A model generated the notes under the pieces. The model worked only from the letters and a program-made list of their open reading frames with translations. It was not told the origin of the DNA and did no database searches. From JABAYQ01 sp049890095 (GTDB lineage Bacteria; Bacteroidota; Bacteroidia; Flavobacteriales; UBA7312), in the NCBI GenBank assembly GCA_049890095.1, contig JBMHCD010000008.1, positions 328,387 through 392,386 of the forward strand: a DNA stretch of 64,000 bases, read 5' to 3'. The translations under genes and the position numbers were made by a program. Each line of letters begins with the position of its first letter. The first letter of the stretch is position 1. Below, piece after piece: positions 1-9,581 of this stretch.

Positions 1-941
1 TAGACTTCAAACGAGTAAAAAAACAATTTAAAGAATCAATAAATAACAATAAGAAATCTGCTAATATTATTGCGTCAGAGGCTATGGCTAGTCTGCTTTA
101 TGGTAAGTCTATTAGAGGGGTTTCTAATACTGTTAAAGGCATCGAGAAGCTCAAATTATCTGATGTTAGAGAGTTTTACAATAAACAATATAATCCAAAT
201 TTGGCAAGTGTTGTAGTTGTAGGAGATATTTCCAAAGAAGATCTAATGCCACAATTGAACTTTTTGAATAATTGGAAAGGAGAGAAAGTTTCTATTAATA
301 AGGTTTTACCACAGGAAAATATTTTCGGAAATGAAATTTATGTAGTTCACAAGCCTGGACCTCAATCGATAATTTTAATGGGTCATCACTCATTAAAATA
401 TGATACGGAAGGAGATTATTTTAAATCTAATGTGATGAATTTCGTTTTTGGTGGAGCATTTAATAGTAGATTAAATTTAAATCTGAGAGAAGATAAAGGT
501 TATACTTATGGAATTAGATCTGGGTTTAGAGGTAACGATACCGATGGGTTGTTTTATATTCAAACATCGGTACGTTCTGAGGCCACAGATAGCGCTTTGA
601 CAGAAATATATAAAGAGTTAAATAATTACGTTGATAATGGTATTACTCAAGACGAATTAAATTTCACAAAAAGTGCTATAATTAATTCTGATGCTCTTAA
701 GTATGAAACTGCTTTTCAAAAGTCTAGATTTTTAGCTCGTATACAACGCTATGGATTAGATAGAGAATACACTAAAAGACAAAATAATATACTCAACAAC
801 ATGACCGTTGAAGATATTAATTCGTTAGCAAAAAAGTATATCGATAAAAATAATCACATCGTTGTTGTCGTTGGTAATAAATATGCTCTCAAAAAATCTT
901 TGGCAAAATTTGGAAAAGTTACTGAACTTAAAATAAAATAA
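1..941 (+). CDS. M16-family peptidase, 3' part (5' end outside the window)
   Basis: The frame is open from base 3, so the ATG at 84 is internal and the gene starts before the window. About 312 codons are visible. The segment GGAFNSRLNLNLRE followed by GYTYGI is the conserved arginine/tyrosine region of M16 (insulinase-like) C-terminal domains. The VVVVGD and final VVVVGN segments are the beta strands typical of these alpha/beta domains. The zinc motif HxxEH is absent from the visible part, as expected for the second M16 domain or for the non-catalytic subunit of a pair. M16 proteins of Bacteroidota usually sit in the periplasm or outer envelope and degrade peptides. The TPR gene starts 13 bp after the stop, so the two are probably co-transcribed. 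The family is secure; whether the whole protein is catalytically active cannot be judged here. Confidence 0.88.
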   Translation, partial: DFKRVKKQFKESINNNKKSANIIASEAMASLLYGKSIRGVSNTVKGIEKLKLSDVREFYNKQYNPNLASVVVVGDISKEDLMPQLNFLNNWKGEKVSINKVLPQENIFGNEIYVVHKPGPQSIILMGHHSLKYDTEGDYFKSNVMNFVFGGAFNSRLNLNLREDKGYTYGIRSGFRGNDTDGLFYIQTSVRSEATDSALTEIYKELNNYVDNGITQDELNFTKSAIINSDALKYETAFQKSRFLARIQRYGLDREYTKRQNNILNNMTVEDINSLAKKYIDKNNHIVVVVGNKYALKKSLAKFGKVTELKIK

Positions 942-954
942 AACATAAATTATT

Positions 955-2109
955 ATGAATAAAATCAACCTATTAATATTAATTTCTTTTTTATCGTTTA
1001 ATGTTTTTGCACAAAAAAGCAATGTGCAAAATGCTTACAAAGCACTTAAAAAAGAAAAGGTAAGTGAAGCTGTTGAATATATTGAATTAGCATACAATAA
1101 TGAATCTACATCAAATGATGTTAAAATGCTTAATTACAGGGGGCAAATTTATTTTGAAGTACACTCCAATAGTGAATTTAAATCAATAGATAAGATGGCT
1201 ATTCTTAAATGTGCTGAAAGTTGGTTAAGACTTTCAAAACATCCTAAAGCTGGAAAATGGTTCGATAAAAGTGAACTCAATGATAATATTACTAAAGCTG
1301 GAGTTGGCTTGTTTAATAAAGGAGTTGAATTATATTCTATGAAAGAGTACGATAATTCAAAACTTTTATTTAATAAAATTTTCGATTTAATTCCGTTTGA
1401 TGAAGCTGGAAATTTAAGCCGATCGAATGTCACTAAAGAATCCATTTGGCTAAATATGTTTTATGTTTCTTCTGCACAAGGAGACAATATGGGTAGTAAA
1501 CAATATCTTCAAAACTTAATTGACGTTAATTACCAAGACCCATTGATTTATTCATATATGTCTGATGTTTATCTTAATGAAGGAAATCAAGACAAAGCAT
1601 TGGAAGTTATTAAAGAGGGTAGAGAGTATTTCGAGACTGATGTTAATTTAATAATCGCAGAGTTAAACTATTATTTAGCAAATGAAAACTATATAAAAGC
1701 TGAAGAATTGTTAAAATTAGCAGTTGAAGAAGATCCTAATAACCCAAAATTATTTTTTGCTTTAGGAAGTAGTTATGATGAACTAGGTAAATTTGAAGAA
1801 GCAGAATCTGCGTATAGAGAAGCTGTTGATATTGATCCAAATTTTTATGATGCTCAATACAATCTTGGTATTATGTATTACAACAAAGCCGGAAAAATGT
1901 TAAACGAGGCAAATTCAATAAAAGACTTCAATAAATATGATGCTGCAAAAAATAAAGCAGATAAATTGATGCTAAAAGGTTTACCTCATATCGAAGCTTG
2001 TTATGAAATGCAACCAGACGATAAAAATATCCTTATTGTTCTTAAAGAATTATATTACAGAAATGGTAATGAAGCAAAATACAAAGAAATCGTAAGCAAG
2101 TTAAATTAA
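955..2109 (+). CDS. Exported tetratricopeptide-repeat protein
   Basis: This is a 384-residue protein with a signal peptide of about 19 residues (hydrophobic stretch ending VFAQ). The rest is predicted helical. Clear TPR units lie near residues 235-305, with the pattern LFFALGSSYDELGKFEEAESA then a second unit ending in YNLGIMYYNKA. The C-terminal segment also looks like degenerate TPRs. TPR proteins are scaffolds for protein-protein contacts, and in the periplasm of Bacteroidota they often accompany peptidases or outer-membrane machinery. The gene follows the M16 peptidase by 13 bp and precedes a secreted metalloprotease by 24 bp, so a shared proteolysis-related transcript is plausible. No specific partner can be named. 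Confidence 0.88.
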   Translation: MNKINLLILISFLSFNVFAQKSNVQNAYKALKKEKVSEAVEYIELAYNNESTSNDVKMLNYRGQIYFEVHSNSEFKSIDKMAILKCAESWLRLSKHPKAGKWFDKSELNDNITKAGVGLFNKGVELYSMKEYDNSKLLFNKIFDLIPFDEAGNLSRSNVTKESIWLNMFYVSSAQGDNMGSKQYLQNLIDVNYQDPLIYSYMSDVYLNEGNQDKALEVIKEGREYFETDVNLIIAELNYYLANENYIKAEELLKLAVEEDPNNPKLFFALGSSYDELGKFEEAESAYREAVDIDPNFYDAQYNLGIMYYNKAGKMLNEANSIKDFNKYDAAKNKADKLMLKGLPHIEACYEMQPDDKNILIVLKELYYRNGNEAKYKEIVSKLN

Positions 2110-2133
2110 AAAATTCCCCTAAACCCTAAATTA

Positions 2134-4653
2134 ATGAGAGTATTATTCAAAGCTATTTTAGTTGTTGTTTTATTATCCATAACTAATATTTATAGCTATT
2201 CACAACCATCAACAAAACAAACTTCCTTTATCTATAAAAAAAAGAAAAAGGTTGTTGATCCAATAGATACAAAAACTAAAAATTGTGAATTATACGATGG
2301 TTTGTTTAGATTTTATCAAGATAAAAAGAATGGGTCTTCTTTTATAGAAATAGATACTTCACATATTGGTAAAGAATTCATTTACTTTAGTTACTTTGAA
2401 AATGGAGTAGGAGATGCAAGAGCAAATAGGGGTGTATATAGAGGATCTAAGATTATAAAGATTAATAAGTTTTTTGATAAAATAGATTTTACAATAGAAA
2501 ACACAAAGTACTTTTTTGATCCAAATAGTCCATTAAGCAATTCATCTAATGCAAACATAAACACACCTATAGTAGTTTCGGAATCTATTGTTGCAACTAG
2601 TTTATGTAAGACTAAGTTCTTGATTGATGCTGATAACATCTTTCTAAATGAATCTTTTCAGCAAGTTCGATCCTCATATTCCGGTGGTTATAAGGGATTT
2701 AGACTTGGCAACTTAAGTAAAAGTAAAACAAGATTAGAAAAAGTAAGAAACTATCCAGAAAATACTGATGTGTTAGTAAAATATGTTTACGAAAGTAAAT
2801 ATCCTTCTAGAAGGGGTGGACAAGCTGTTACTGACTCTAGAAATGTTTCTGTTGTTGTTCAACACAGCATTATTGAAATGCCTGATGATAATTACGTTCC
2901 AAGAATAGATGACACAAGAGTTGGATATTTTACAACTCAGACTAATCATATGACTAGTATTGATCAAGTAAATTATAGAGACTTTATCAATCGTTGGAGA
3001 TTAGAAAAAAAGTTTCCAGAAAACGATGTTTCAGAACCATTTAAGCCAATAACTTTTTGGATTGAAAATACAACACCTTATGAATTTAGAGACATCATAA
3101 AAGATGGAGTAGAAGCTTGGAATATAGCTTTTGAAGAAGCTGGCTTTTCTAATGCCATTGAAGTAAAAATACAACCAGATTCAGCTGAGTGGGATGCTGG
3201 TGATATCCGATATAATGTTCTTCGTTGGACTTCTTCTCCATCACCACCTTGGGGTGGCTATGGCCCATCATTTGTGAACCCTAGAACTGGTGAAATTCTT
3301 GGTGCTGACATTATGTTGGAATGGGTATATATTACCAACAGGATATTAACAGATGAGTTATTTAATGATTCTGAAGATCAACAAAATCACCAAATGTGTA
3401 ATGCTGCTAGTCATCAACAAATTGAAAATCAGTTTGGTTTAAATTACATTAAGTCATTTAATTTATCTGAGGAGCTTGAAAAAGAATTAATTAAACAATC
3501 TTTGTATAGATTAGTACTTCATGAAGTAGGTCACACTCTTGGGCTTAGTCATAACTTTAAAGGGTCTTTATTTCTAAATAACGAAGAGCTTAACAATAAA
3601 GAAATTGTTAATGAAAGAGGTGTATGTTCTTCAGTAATGGAATATCCGGCTATCAACATTGCGGAAAATCCAGAAAATCAAGGTTTATTTTTTGACGTTA
3701 AACCTGGCGTGTATGATATATGGGCTATTAAATATGGTTATTCGTGGTTTGAGAATAAAGAAAAAGAAGATGAAACACTAAATGAAATATTATCTCATTC
3801 AACTAAAAAAGAGTTGGCATTTGCTAACGATGCATTTGATATGAGATATCCTGGAAAAGGAACGGATCCAAACGCTATGATTTATGATTTATCTAGCGAT
3901 CCTGTTGAACATTCTTTACGCAAAATAAAAAAAGTAATTTCTATTGCTTCAAATTTAAAGCAGAAATACACTGAGAATAATGACACTTATGAAGAATTGT
4001 ATCGATCGTATAGAACTTTATTATTTTCGTACTACCAATCGTTAAATATTATTTCTAGACAAATAGGGGGAGTGAAAGTAGATTTGGCTCACACCAATCA
4101 AAATTCAATAAACAAACCATTTGAAAGCATAAATAAAGAAGTACAAAAAAACGCTTTAGATATTATTTCTAAGTATGGTTTTAGTAATATGATAATATTA
4201 CAACAGGATATATTTCCTTTTTTGCAAAAACAAAGAAGAGGATTTAGTGTTTCTAATGATCCGCAAATCCATCAATTAATACTTACTTATCAAAATAGAT
4301 TGATGAATCATTTACTTCATCCAAATGTTTTACAAAGAATAACTAATTCCAATTTGTATGGTAATGATTATACTCTAGCTAATTATATGATTGATCTAAG
4401 GAATGCCGTTTTTAAATCTGATTTTAATCAGAACGTTACTACAGTTAGACAAAATCTACAAACATCCTATGTAAATAGATTAATTTCTATTGTTGATACT
4501 GATTCTAGATTTGATAATATTACAAAAGCTTCTGTTTATTATAATTTAGAATGGCTCAAAAATAATCTTAATCAAAATGTAGGAGATCTTTCTACTAAAC
4601 AACACAGAAAGTATTTAACTTTCTTAATTAATAATGCTTTAAAAGAAGAGTAG
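2134..4653 (+). CDS. Secreted zinc-dependent metalloprotease (DUF5117/DUF4953 type)
   Basis: This 839-residue protein has an N-terminal signal peptide (ending around YSYSQ). It carries the extended metzincin motif HEVGHTLGLSH at about residues 463-473, which supplies three zinc-binding histidines and the catalytic glutamate. The SVMEY segment downstream, with its methionine, fits the Met-turn. Length and layout match the large Bacteroidota zinc-dependent metalloproteases containing DUF5117 and DUF4953. The N-terminal third (about 80-330) would be the DUF5117-like region and the C-terminal 300 residues a helical domain. It is the last gene of the M16-TPR-metalloprotease run. Its stop codon lies in the loop of a 9-bp hairpin. 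The substrate is unknown. Confidence 0.9.
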   Translation: MRVLFKAILVVVLLSITNIYSYSQPSTKQTSFIYKKKKKVVDPIDTKTKNCELYDGLFRFYQDKKNGSSFIEIDTSHIGKEFIYFSYFENGVGDARANRGVYRGSKIIKINKFFDKIDFTIENTKYFFDPNSPLSNSSNANINTPIVVSESIVATSLCKTKFLIDADNIFLNESFQQVRSSYSGGYKGFRLGNLSKSKTRLEKVRNYPENTDVLVKYVYESKYPSRRGGQAVTDSRNVSVVVQHSIIEMPDDNYVPRIDDTRVGYFTTQTNHMTSIDQVNYRDFINRWRLEKKFPENDVSEPFKPITFWIENTTPYEFRDIIKDGVEAWNIAFEEAGFSNAIEVKIQPDSAEWDAGDIRYNVLRWTSSPSPPWGGYGPSFVNPRTGEILGADIMLEWVYITNRILTDELFNDSEDQQNHQMCNAASHQQIENQFGLNYIKSFNLSEELEKELIKQSLYRLVLHEVGHTLGLSHNFKGSLFLNNEELNNKEIVNERGVCSSVMEYPAINIAENPENQGLFFDVKPGVYDIWAIKYGYSWFENKEKEDETLNEILSHSTKKELAFANDAFDMRYPGKGTDPNAMIYDLSSDPVEHSLRKIKKVISIASNLKQKYTENNDTYEELYRSYRTLLFSYYQSLNIISRQIGGVKVDLAHTNQNSINKPFESINKEVQKNALDIISKYGFSNMIILQQDIFPFLQKQRRGFSVSNDPQIHQLILTYQNRLMNHLLHPNVLQRITNSNLYGNDYTLANYMIDLRNAVFKSDFNQNVTTVRQNLQTSYVNRLISIVDTDSRFDNITKASVYYNLEWLKNNLNQNVGDLSTKQHRKYLTFLINNALKEE

Positions 4654-4666
4654 TATTCTCTTCTTT
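4642..4666 (+). terminator. Hairpin overlapping the metalloprotease stop codon
   Basis: AAAGAAGAG at 4642-4650 pairs perfectly with CTCTTCTTT at 4658-4666 around a 7-nt loop that contains the TAG stop. The next genes converge on this point. There is no strong T-run after the stem, so it may be a terminator or an mRNA 3'-end stabilising structure. Confidence 0.45.
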
Positions 4667-4713
4667 ACATATTCTATTTAACATAATATTAATTATAGGG
4701 CGTTTATTGAAAT

Positions 4714-6576
4714 TTAGAATAATTCATCTAATTCTATCCAGCGTACGGATTTTTCATCCAACAATTCAATAATTTTTCCTAGTTCATCGCTAAGTGAATT
4801 TATTTTCTCAAAAGATAAATTTTCCTTAATAATATCATTTTCTAATTCTTTTTTTCGAATTTCTAATTTTGAAATTTCTTTTTCGAGTTGTTCGTATTCA
4901 AATTTGTCTTTATAAGATACTTTATTTTTTTCTTTTACTTTTTTTGAATTAGTATTACTCTCCGTTTTAATTTTCTGAGCATCGTTTTGATTTTTTCTAT
5001 ATTCAGAATATGATGTGTAAATATCTTTAATTTTTCCATTACCTTCAAAAATGAATAAATGATTACATAATTTATCCATAAAGTATCTATCATGAGAAAC
5101 AATAATTAGACATCCTTTAAATTGAGTTAAGAATTCTTCTAATTTATTTAATGTCAATAAATCTAAATCATTGGTTGGTTCGTCCAGAATTAAAAAATTA
5201 GGGTTTTTTATCAATACTGTTAAAAGATATAGTCTTCTCTTTTCACCACCACTTAGTTTTGAAACAAAAGTATGTTGTGTTTTGGGTGGAAACATAAAAT
5301 ACGTTAGCAATTGAGAAGCTGTTAATTTTTTCCCATCTGACATTTCAATTACTTCAGCAATATCTTTAAGTACATCAATAACCCTTTTATCATCTTTTAT
5401 CTGAATACCTTGTTGAGAAAAATATCCATAAATGATGGTTTCACCTACATTTATTTTTCCACTATCAGCTTTTTCTTTCTGGGTTAACATATTCAAAAAT
5501 GTAGTTTTTCCTACTCCATTTTTTCCTATTATTCCTATTCTATCGCCTTTATTAAAGGTGTAATCGAAACTGTCTAAAATTTTTAAATCTCCGTAACTTT
5601 TATAAACTTTTTTTAATTCTAGAATTTTACCTCCTATTCTATTCATTTTAACATCCAAAACAATGTCATGATTTATTTTTTTGGATTGTGCTTTTTGTTT
5701 AATATTATCGAAGTTGGTAATTCTTGCTTTAGATTTGGTAGTTCGCGCTTTGGGTTGTCTTCGCATCCATTCCAATTCTTTTTTCATTAGCTTATTTGCC
5801 TTTGAAATTTCAGTATTTATAGCTGCTACCCTTTCATTTCTCTTTTCTAAAAAATAATTGTAGTTTCCTTTATGATGGTAAAGTATTCCATCTTCTAGTT
5901 CTAATATTTGATTACAAACTCTATCCAAAAAATAACGATCGTGAGTAACCATTAACAAAGTTATTTTTTGTTGTTGTAAAAACTTTTCTAACCATTCAAT
6001 CATTTCAATATCTAAATGGTTGGTTGGCTCGTCTAATAGTAATAAATCTGGTTCGTCAATGAGTAACAAAGCTAATGAGAGACGTTTTTTTTGTCCTCCT
6101 GATAAGTCTTTAACCCTTTGTTGAAAATCAATGATATTAAACTTGGATAAAATTTGCTTAATTCTTCTTTCATAATCCCAAGCATTCTTTTCATTCATTT
6201 GATTAGTTAAACTTTCTAAAGCATTTAACGTATTAGAGTTATTTAGTTTAGTATGTTCATCTAATGCATTTTCATACTGCTTAATTAATAATGAAATATC
6301 ACTTTTATTATTTTTAATAAGTTGATCTACAGTTTGGTTAAAATTAAAATCAGGATCTTGAGCTAGATAACCAACTTTTAAATTTTTTCTTATGGTAACA
6401 GTACCCTTATCTTGCTGATCTTTACCAGCAATTATTTTTATCATACTAGATTTACCGGTACCATTATTTGCAATTAATGCCATTTTATCTCCTTGATTTA
6501 AACCAAAGTTTAAACCCTCGAATAAAACTCTTTCACCATAGTTTTTTCCTAAATTATCAATAGATAAATAATTCAT
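4714..6576 (-). CDS. uup: ABC-F family ATPase, Uup-like
   Basis: This 620-residue cytoplasmic protein has two ABC nucleotide-binding domains and no membrane segments. Walker A motifs are at about residues 39-46 (NGTGKSS) and 350 (GKNGVGKT). Signatures LSGGQKKRLSLA and LSGGEKRRLYLL and Walker B/D-loops LLLDEPTNHLD and LILDEPTNDLD are all intact. A linker with charged helices separates the domains. The last 80 residues form a lysine/glutamate-rich coiled coil, which marks the Uup branch of ABC-F rather than EttA. ABC-F proteins act on ribosomes, and Uup is also linked to branched DNA. It overlaps the next gene by 4 bp (stop/start), so it is translationally coupled with the flavoprotein. The Uup assignment rests on domain layout. 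Confidence 0.88.
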   Translation of the reverse strand: MNYLSIDNLGKNYGERVLFEGLNFGLNQGDKMALIANNGTGKSSMIKIIAGKDQQDKGTVTIRKNLKVGYLAQDPDFNFNQTVDQLIKNNKSDISLLIKQYENALDEHTKLNNSNTLNALESLTNQMNEKNAWDYERRIKQILSKFNIIDFQQRVKDLSGGQKKRLSLALLLIDEPDLLLLDEPTNHLDIEMIEWLEKFLQQQKITLLMVTHDRYFLDRVCNQILELEDGILYHHKGNYNYFLEKRNERVAAINTEISKANKLMKKELEWMRRQPKARTTKSKARITNFDNIKQKAQSKKINHDIVLDVKMNRIGGKILELKKVYKSYGDLKILDSFDYTFNKGDRIGIIGKNGVGKTTFLNMLTQKEKADSGKINVGETIIYGYFSQQGIQIKDDKRVIDVLKDIAEVIEMSDGKKLTASQLLTYFMFPPKTQHTFVSKLSGGEKRRLYLLTVLIKNPNFLILDEPTNDLDLLTLNKLEEFLTQFKGCLIIVSHDRYFMDKLCNHLFIFEGNGKIKDIYTSYSEYRKNQNDAQKIKTESNTNSKKVKEKNKVSYKDKFEYEQLEKEISKLEIRKKELENDIIKENLSFEKINSLSDELGKIIELLDEKSVRWIELDELF

Positions 6577-7775
6577 ATTGTAGCATTTTTACCTGCAATA
6601 TAACCACTAGTCCATGCAGCCTGAAAATTAAATCCTCCTGTTATACCATCAATATTCATCACTTCACCACAAAAATACAAGCCTTTACATGTTTTACTTT
6701 CCATAGAAGTATTATTTATACTATTTAGATCAATTCCTCCACTGGTAACAAACTCTTCTTTAAAAGTTGTTTTTCCATTTATGGTATAAATATCATTCAT
6801 TAAACAGTTTAACAATTTATTAACTTCTTTTTTGCTCAATTCATTCCATTTTTTGGAGTTAGATATTTCACTTTTACTAATTATAAAATTCCATAATCTT
6901 GATGGCATATCAAATGGATTTTTATTTGCTATAATTCTGTTGCTTAGTCTATTCTGAGTAATAATTTCAAGGTATTTATTTTCACTTAAATTTAGCCAAT
7001 TGACCTGAATATTAAAGTTATAATTTAAACTATGAAGAATTCTAGCTCCATATGCTGATGTTTTTAAAACTGCTGGACCACTCATTCCCCAATGAGTAAT
7101 TAGCAATGGTCCATTATGTTTTATTTTTGTACCCTCTATTTTTACTGAGCTATCATTTGCTACCACTCCCATCAACTCCGTAATTTCATTATTAGGTATA
7201 TTAAAAGTAAATAATGAAGGAACTGGCATAATGATATCTTTTTGAAGTTTTTTTATCCAGTCAAATCCATTTATTTTAGGAGATCCACCGGTTGCAATAA
7301 TGACTCTATCAAAAAAATCAATACTACCATTTATATTTAATTGAAATTTATTTTTGACTTTATCAATTTTAGAAATTAAAGATTTGAGATTTAAATTAAT
7401 ATTTAAATCATGAACTTCGTTTAATAAACAATCTATAATTGTTTGAGAGCTATCAGTAGATGGAAAAACTCTATTATCGGCTTCTGTTTTAAGTTTAATT
7501 CCTCTATCTTCAAACCATTGGAAGGTGTCTTTAGTAGAAAAATGAGAAAACGATTTTTTTAAAAACTTTCCTCCTCTAGGATAGTTTTGTGCTAATTTGG
7601 AAATAGAAAAGCATGCGTTTGTAACATTACATCTACCACCACCTGAAACCTTGACTTTTGCTAAAACTTTATTAGATTTTTCAAAAATTACAACTTCATT
7701 CTTTCTATTGATAGATTTTGCCGTAATGGCCGCCATAAAGCCTGCAGCCCCTCCTCCTATTATTGCAATTTTCAT
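6573..7775 (-). CDS. HI0933/YhiN-family FAD-dependent oxidoreductase
   Basis: The 400-residue protein begins with the Rossmann FAD motif IIGGGAAGFMAA at residues 4-15. It has the family hallmark GGGRCNVTN near residue 47, a second glycine-rich strand IIATGGSP, and the C-terminal block GGFNFQAAWTSG that contacts FAD. This is the HI0933 (YhiN, BaiN-like) flavoprotein family, found widely but with a poorly defined substrate; database names such as aminoacetone oxidase are uncertain. It lies between uup (4-bp overlap) and bipA (40 bp gap) on the minus strand. No cofactor-binding residue looks lost. Confidence 0.9.
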   Translation of the reverse strand: MKIAIIGGGAAGFMAAITAKSINRKNEVVIFEKSNKVLAKVKVSGGGRCNVTNACFSISKLAQNYPRGGKFLKKSFSHFSTKDTFQWFEDRGIKLKTEADNRVFPSTDSSQTIIDCLLNEVHDLNINLNLKSLISKIDKVKNKFQLNINGSIDFFDRVIIATGGSPKINGFDWIKKLQKDIIMPVPSLFTFNIPNNEITELMGVVANDSSVKIEGTKIKHNGPLLITHWGMSGPAVLKTSAYGARILHSLNYNFNIQVNWLNLSENKYLEIITQNRLSNRIIANKNPFDMPSRLWNFIISKSEISNSKKWNELSKKEVNKLLNCLMNDIYTINGKTTFKEEFVTSGGIDLNSINNTSMESKTCKGLYFCGEVMNIDGITGGFNFQAAWTSGYIAGKNATI

Positions 7776-7815
7776 CTCATCAAAAATTAAATCAAAGAAA
7801 GGTACAAAAAATGAC

Positions 7816-9576
7816 TTATTTAAATTTTCTCATTCTTAGGCTAACAGGAGTTACTTCTAAAAATTCGTCGTCAGCCAGATACTCCATAGCTTCTTCTAAA
7901 GAAAAAACAACTTTAGGTGCTATTTTCATAGCATCATCTGAGCCAGATTTTCTCATATTAGTTAATTGCTTTCCTTTCACTAAATTCACCTCTAAATCAT
8001 TATCTCTTGAATGTTCACCAATTACTTGTCCTTTATAAATCACATCATTTGGAGAAACAAAAAAACGTCCTCTATCTTGTAATCTATTTAGAGCAAAAGC
8101 CGTTGCTGGTCCTTGTTCTGAAGAAATCAATGATCCTTTAAGTCTTGATGGAATATCACCTTTATAAGCTTTAAATTCTCTAAATCGATGTGTCATAACC
8201 GCCGAGCCTGCAGTTGCGGTTAGTATGTTATTTCTTAAGCCTATCAATCCTCTTGATGGAATATCAAATTCTAGATGCTGTAAATCTCCTTTTGGCTCCA
8301 TTACAAGAAGATCTCCTTTACGTTGAGTCACTAATTCTATTGCTTTTCCAGAATATTCTTCGCTGACATCAATTACAAGAGTTTCAAAAGGTTCACTTTT
8401 AACGCCATCAATTTCTTTGATGATAACTTGAGGTTTTCCAACCTGAAGTTCATATCCTTCTCTTCTCATTGTTTCTATTAAAACAGATAAATGTAATACA
8501 CCCCTTCCATACACATTAAATCGATCTTCTTTATCGGTTTTTTCAATTTTTAGTGCTAAATTTTTTTCTGTTTCCTTGTACAAACGATCTCTCAAATGTC
8601 TTGAAGTAACGAACTTACCTTCCTTTCCAAAAAAGGGTGAATTATTTATAGTAAAAAGCATACTCATTGTAGGTTCGTCAACCTCAATTCTTGAAAGTGA
8701 TTCAGGATTTTCTAAATCTGCAATAGTGTCTCCAATTTCAAAATCATCAATTCCTATGATTGCACATAAATCTCCTGATCTGACCTTCTTTACTTCTTCC
8801 CTACCTAAACCTTTGAATACGTATAATTCTTTTATACGTACTTTTTTATTTTTATCCTTTTTACAAAGAATATAATCTTTTCCTACTTCTAAATCACCTC
8901 TAAAAACTCTACCAATTGCAATTCTCCCCTTAAAACTTGAAAAATCTAATGAAGTGATTTGCATTTGAGGTGTACCGACTCTGTAAGGAGCTTCTGGAAT
9001 GTTCTCTAAAATAGCATCCATCAATGGAATAATATTATCTGTTTTATCTTTCCAATCTTTGCTCATCCATCCTAGTTTAGAAGATCCGTAGATTGTCTCA
9101 AACTCTAATTGTTCTTCTGTAGCATCTAGATTAAACATCAGTTCAAAAACGCTTTCTTGGACTATATCAGGGGTGCAATTTTCTTTATCAACTTTATTTA
9201 CAACTACAATAGGTTTTAGACCTAAATCTATAGCCTTACTTAAAACAAATCTAGTTTGTGGCATTGGGCCTTCAAAAGCGTCAACTAATAAAAGAACACC
9301 ATCCGCCATTTTCAAGACTCTTTCAACTTCTCCACCAAAGTCGGCATGACCTGGAGTATCAATAATGTTAATTTTTACATCTTTATAATTTACAGATACG
9401 TTTTTAGATAATATGGTGATACCTCTTTCTCTTTCCAAGTCATTATTGTCTAATATTAACTCGCCAGTATCTTTTCTTTTATCATTTGCTTCACAATGTT
9501 GAATGATTTTATCAACTAAAGTTGTTTTTCCATGATCTACGTGTGCTATAATAGCAATATTTCTAATTGATTGCAT
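7816..9576 (-). CDS. bipA: Translational GTPase BipA/TypA
   Basis: The protein has 586 residues, close to the usual 600. The G domain is complete: G1 AHVDHGKTT at about residues 10-18, the G2 threonine in RGITI, G3 DTPGHADFGGE and G4 NKVD. Domain II (about 205-300), the EF-G-like domain III, and the C-terminal BipA-specific domain containing GLIGLRNNILTAT follow. BipA is a ribosome-binding GTPase needed for 50S assembly and growth at low temperature or under stress. It lies 5 bp downstream of a DEAD-box RNA helicase with an RNA-binding tail of the ribosome-assembly type, so an operon for ribosome biogenesis under cold or stress is a reasonable inference. Confidence 0.96.
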   Translation of the reverse strand: MQSIRNIAIIAHVDHGKTTLVDKIIQHCEANDKRKDTGELILDNNDLERERGITILSKNVSVNYKDVKINIIDTPGHADFGGEVERVLKMADGVLLLVDAFEGPMPQTRFVLSKAIDLGLKPIVVVNKVDKENCTPDIVQESVFELMFNLDATEEQLEFETIYGSSKLGWMSKDWKDKTDNIIPLMDAILENIPEAPYRVGTPQMQITSLDFSSFKGRIAIGRVFRGDLEVGKDYILCKKDKNKKVRIKELYVFKGLGREEVKKVRSGDLCAIIGIDDFEIGDTIADLENPESLSRIEVDEPTMSMLFTINNSPFFGKEGKFVTSRHLRDRLYKETEKNLALKIEKTDKEDRFNVYGRGVLHLSVLIETMRREGYELQVGKPQVIIKEIDGVKSEPFETLVIDVSEEYSGKAIELVTQRKGDLLVMEPKGDLQHLEFDIPSRGLIGLRNNILTATAGSAVMTHRFREFKAYKGDIPSRLKGSLISSEQGPATAFALNRLQDRGRFFVSPNDVIYKGQVIGEHSRDNDLEVNLVKGKQLTNMRKSGSDDAMKIAPKVVFSLEEAMEYLADDEFLEVTPVSLRMRKFK

Positions 9577-9581
9577 TTAAA

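Noticed and set aside
7763..8038. Plus-strand open frames over the flavoprotein/bipA junction
   Set aside because: They overlap two strong minus-strand genes and show no domain.
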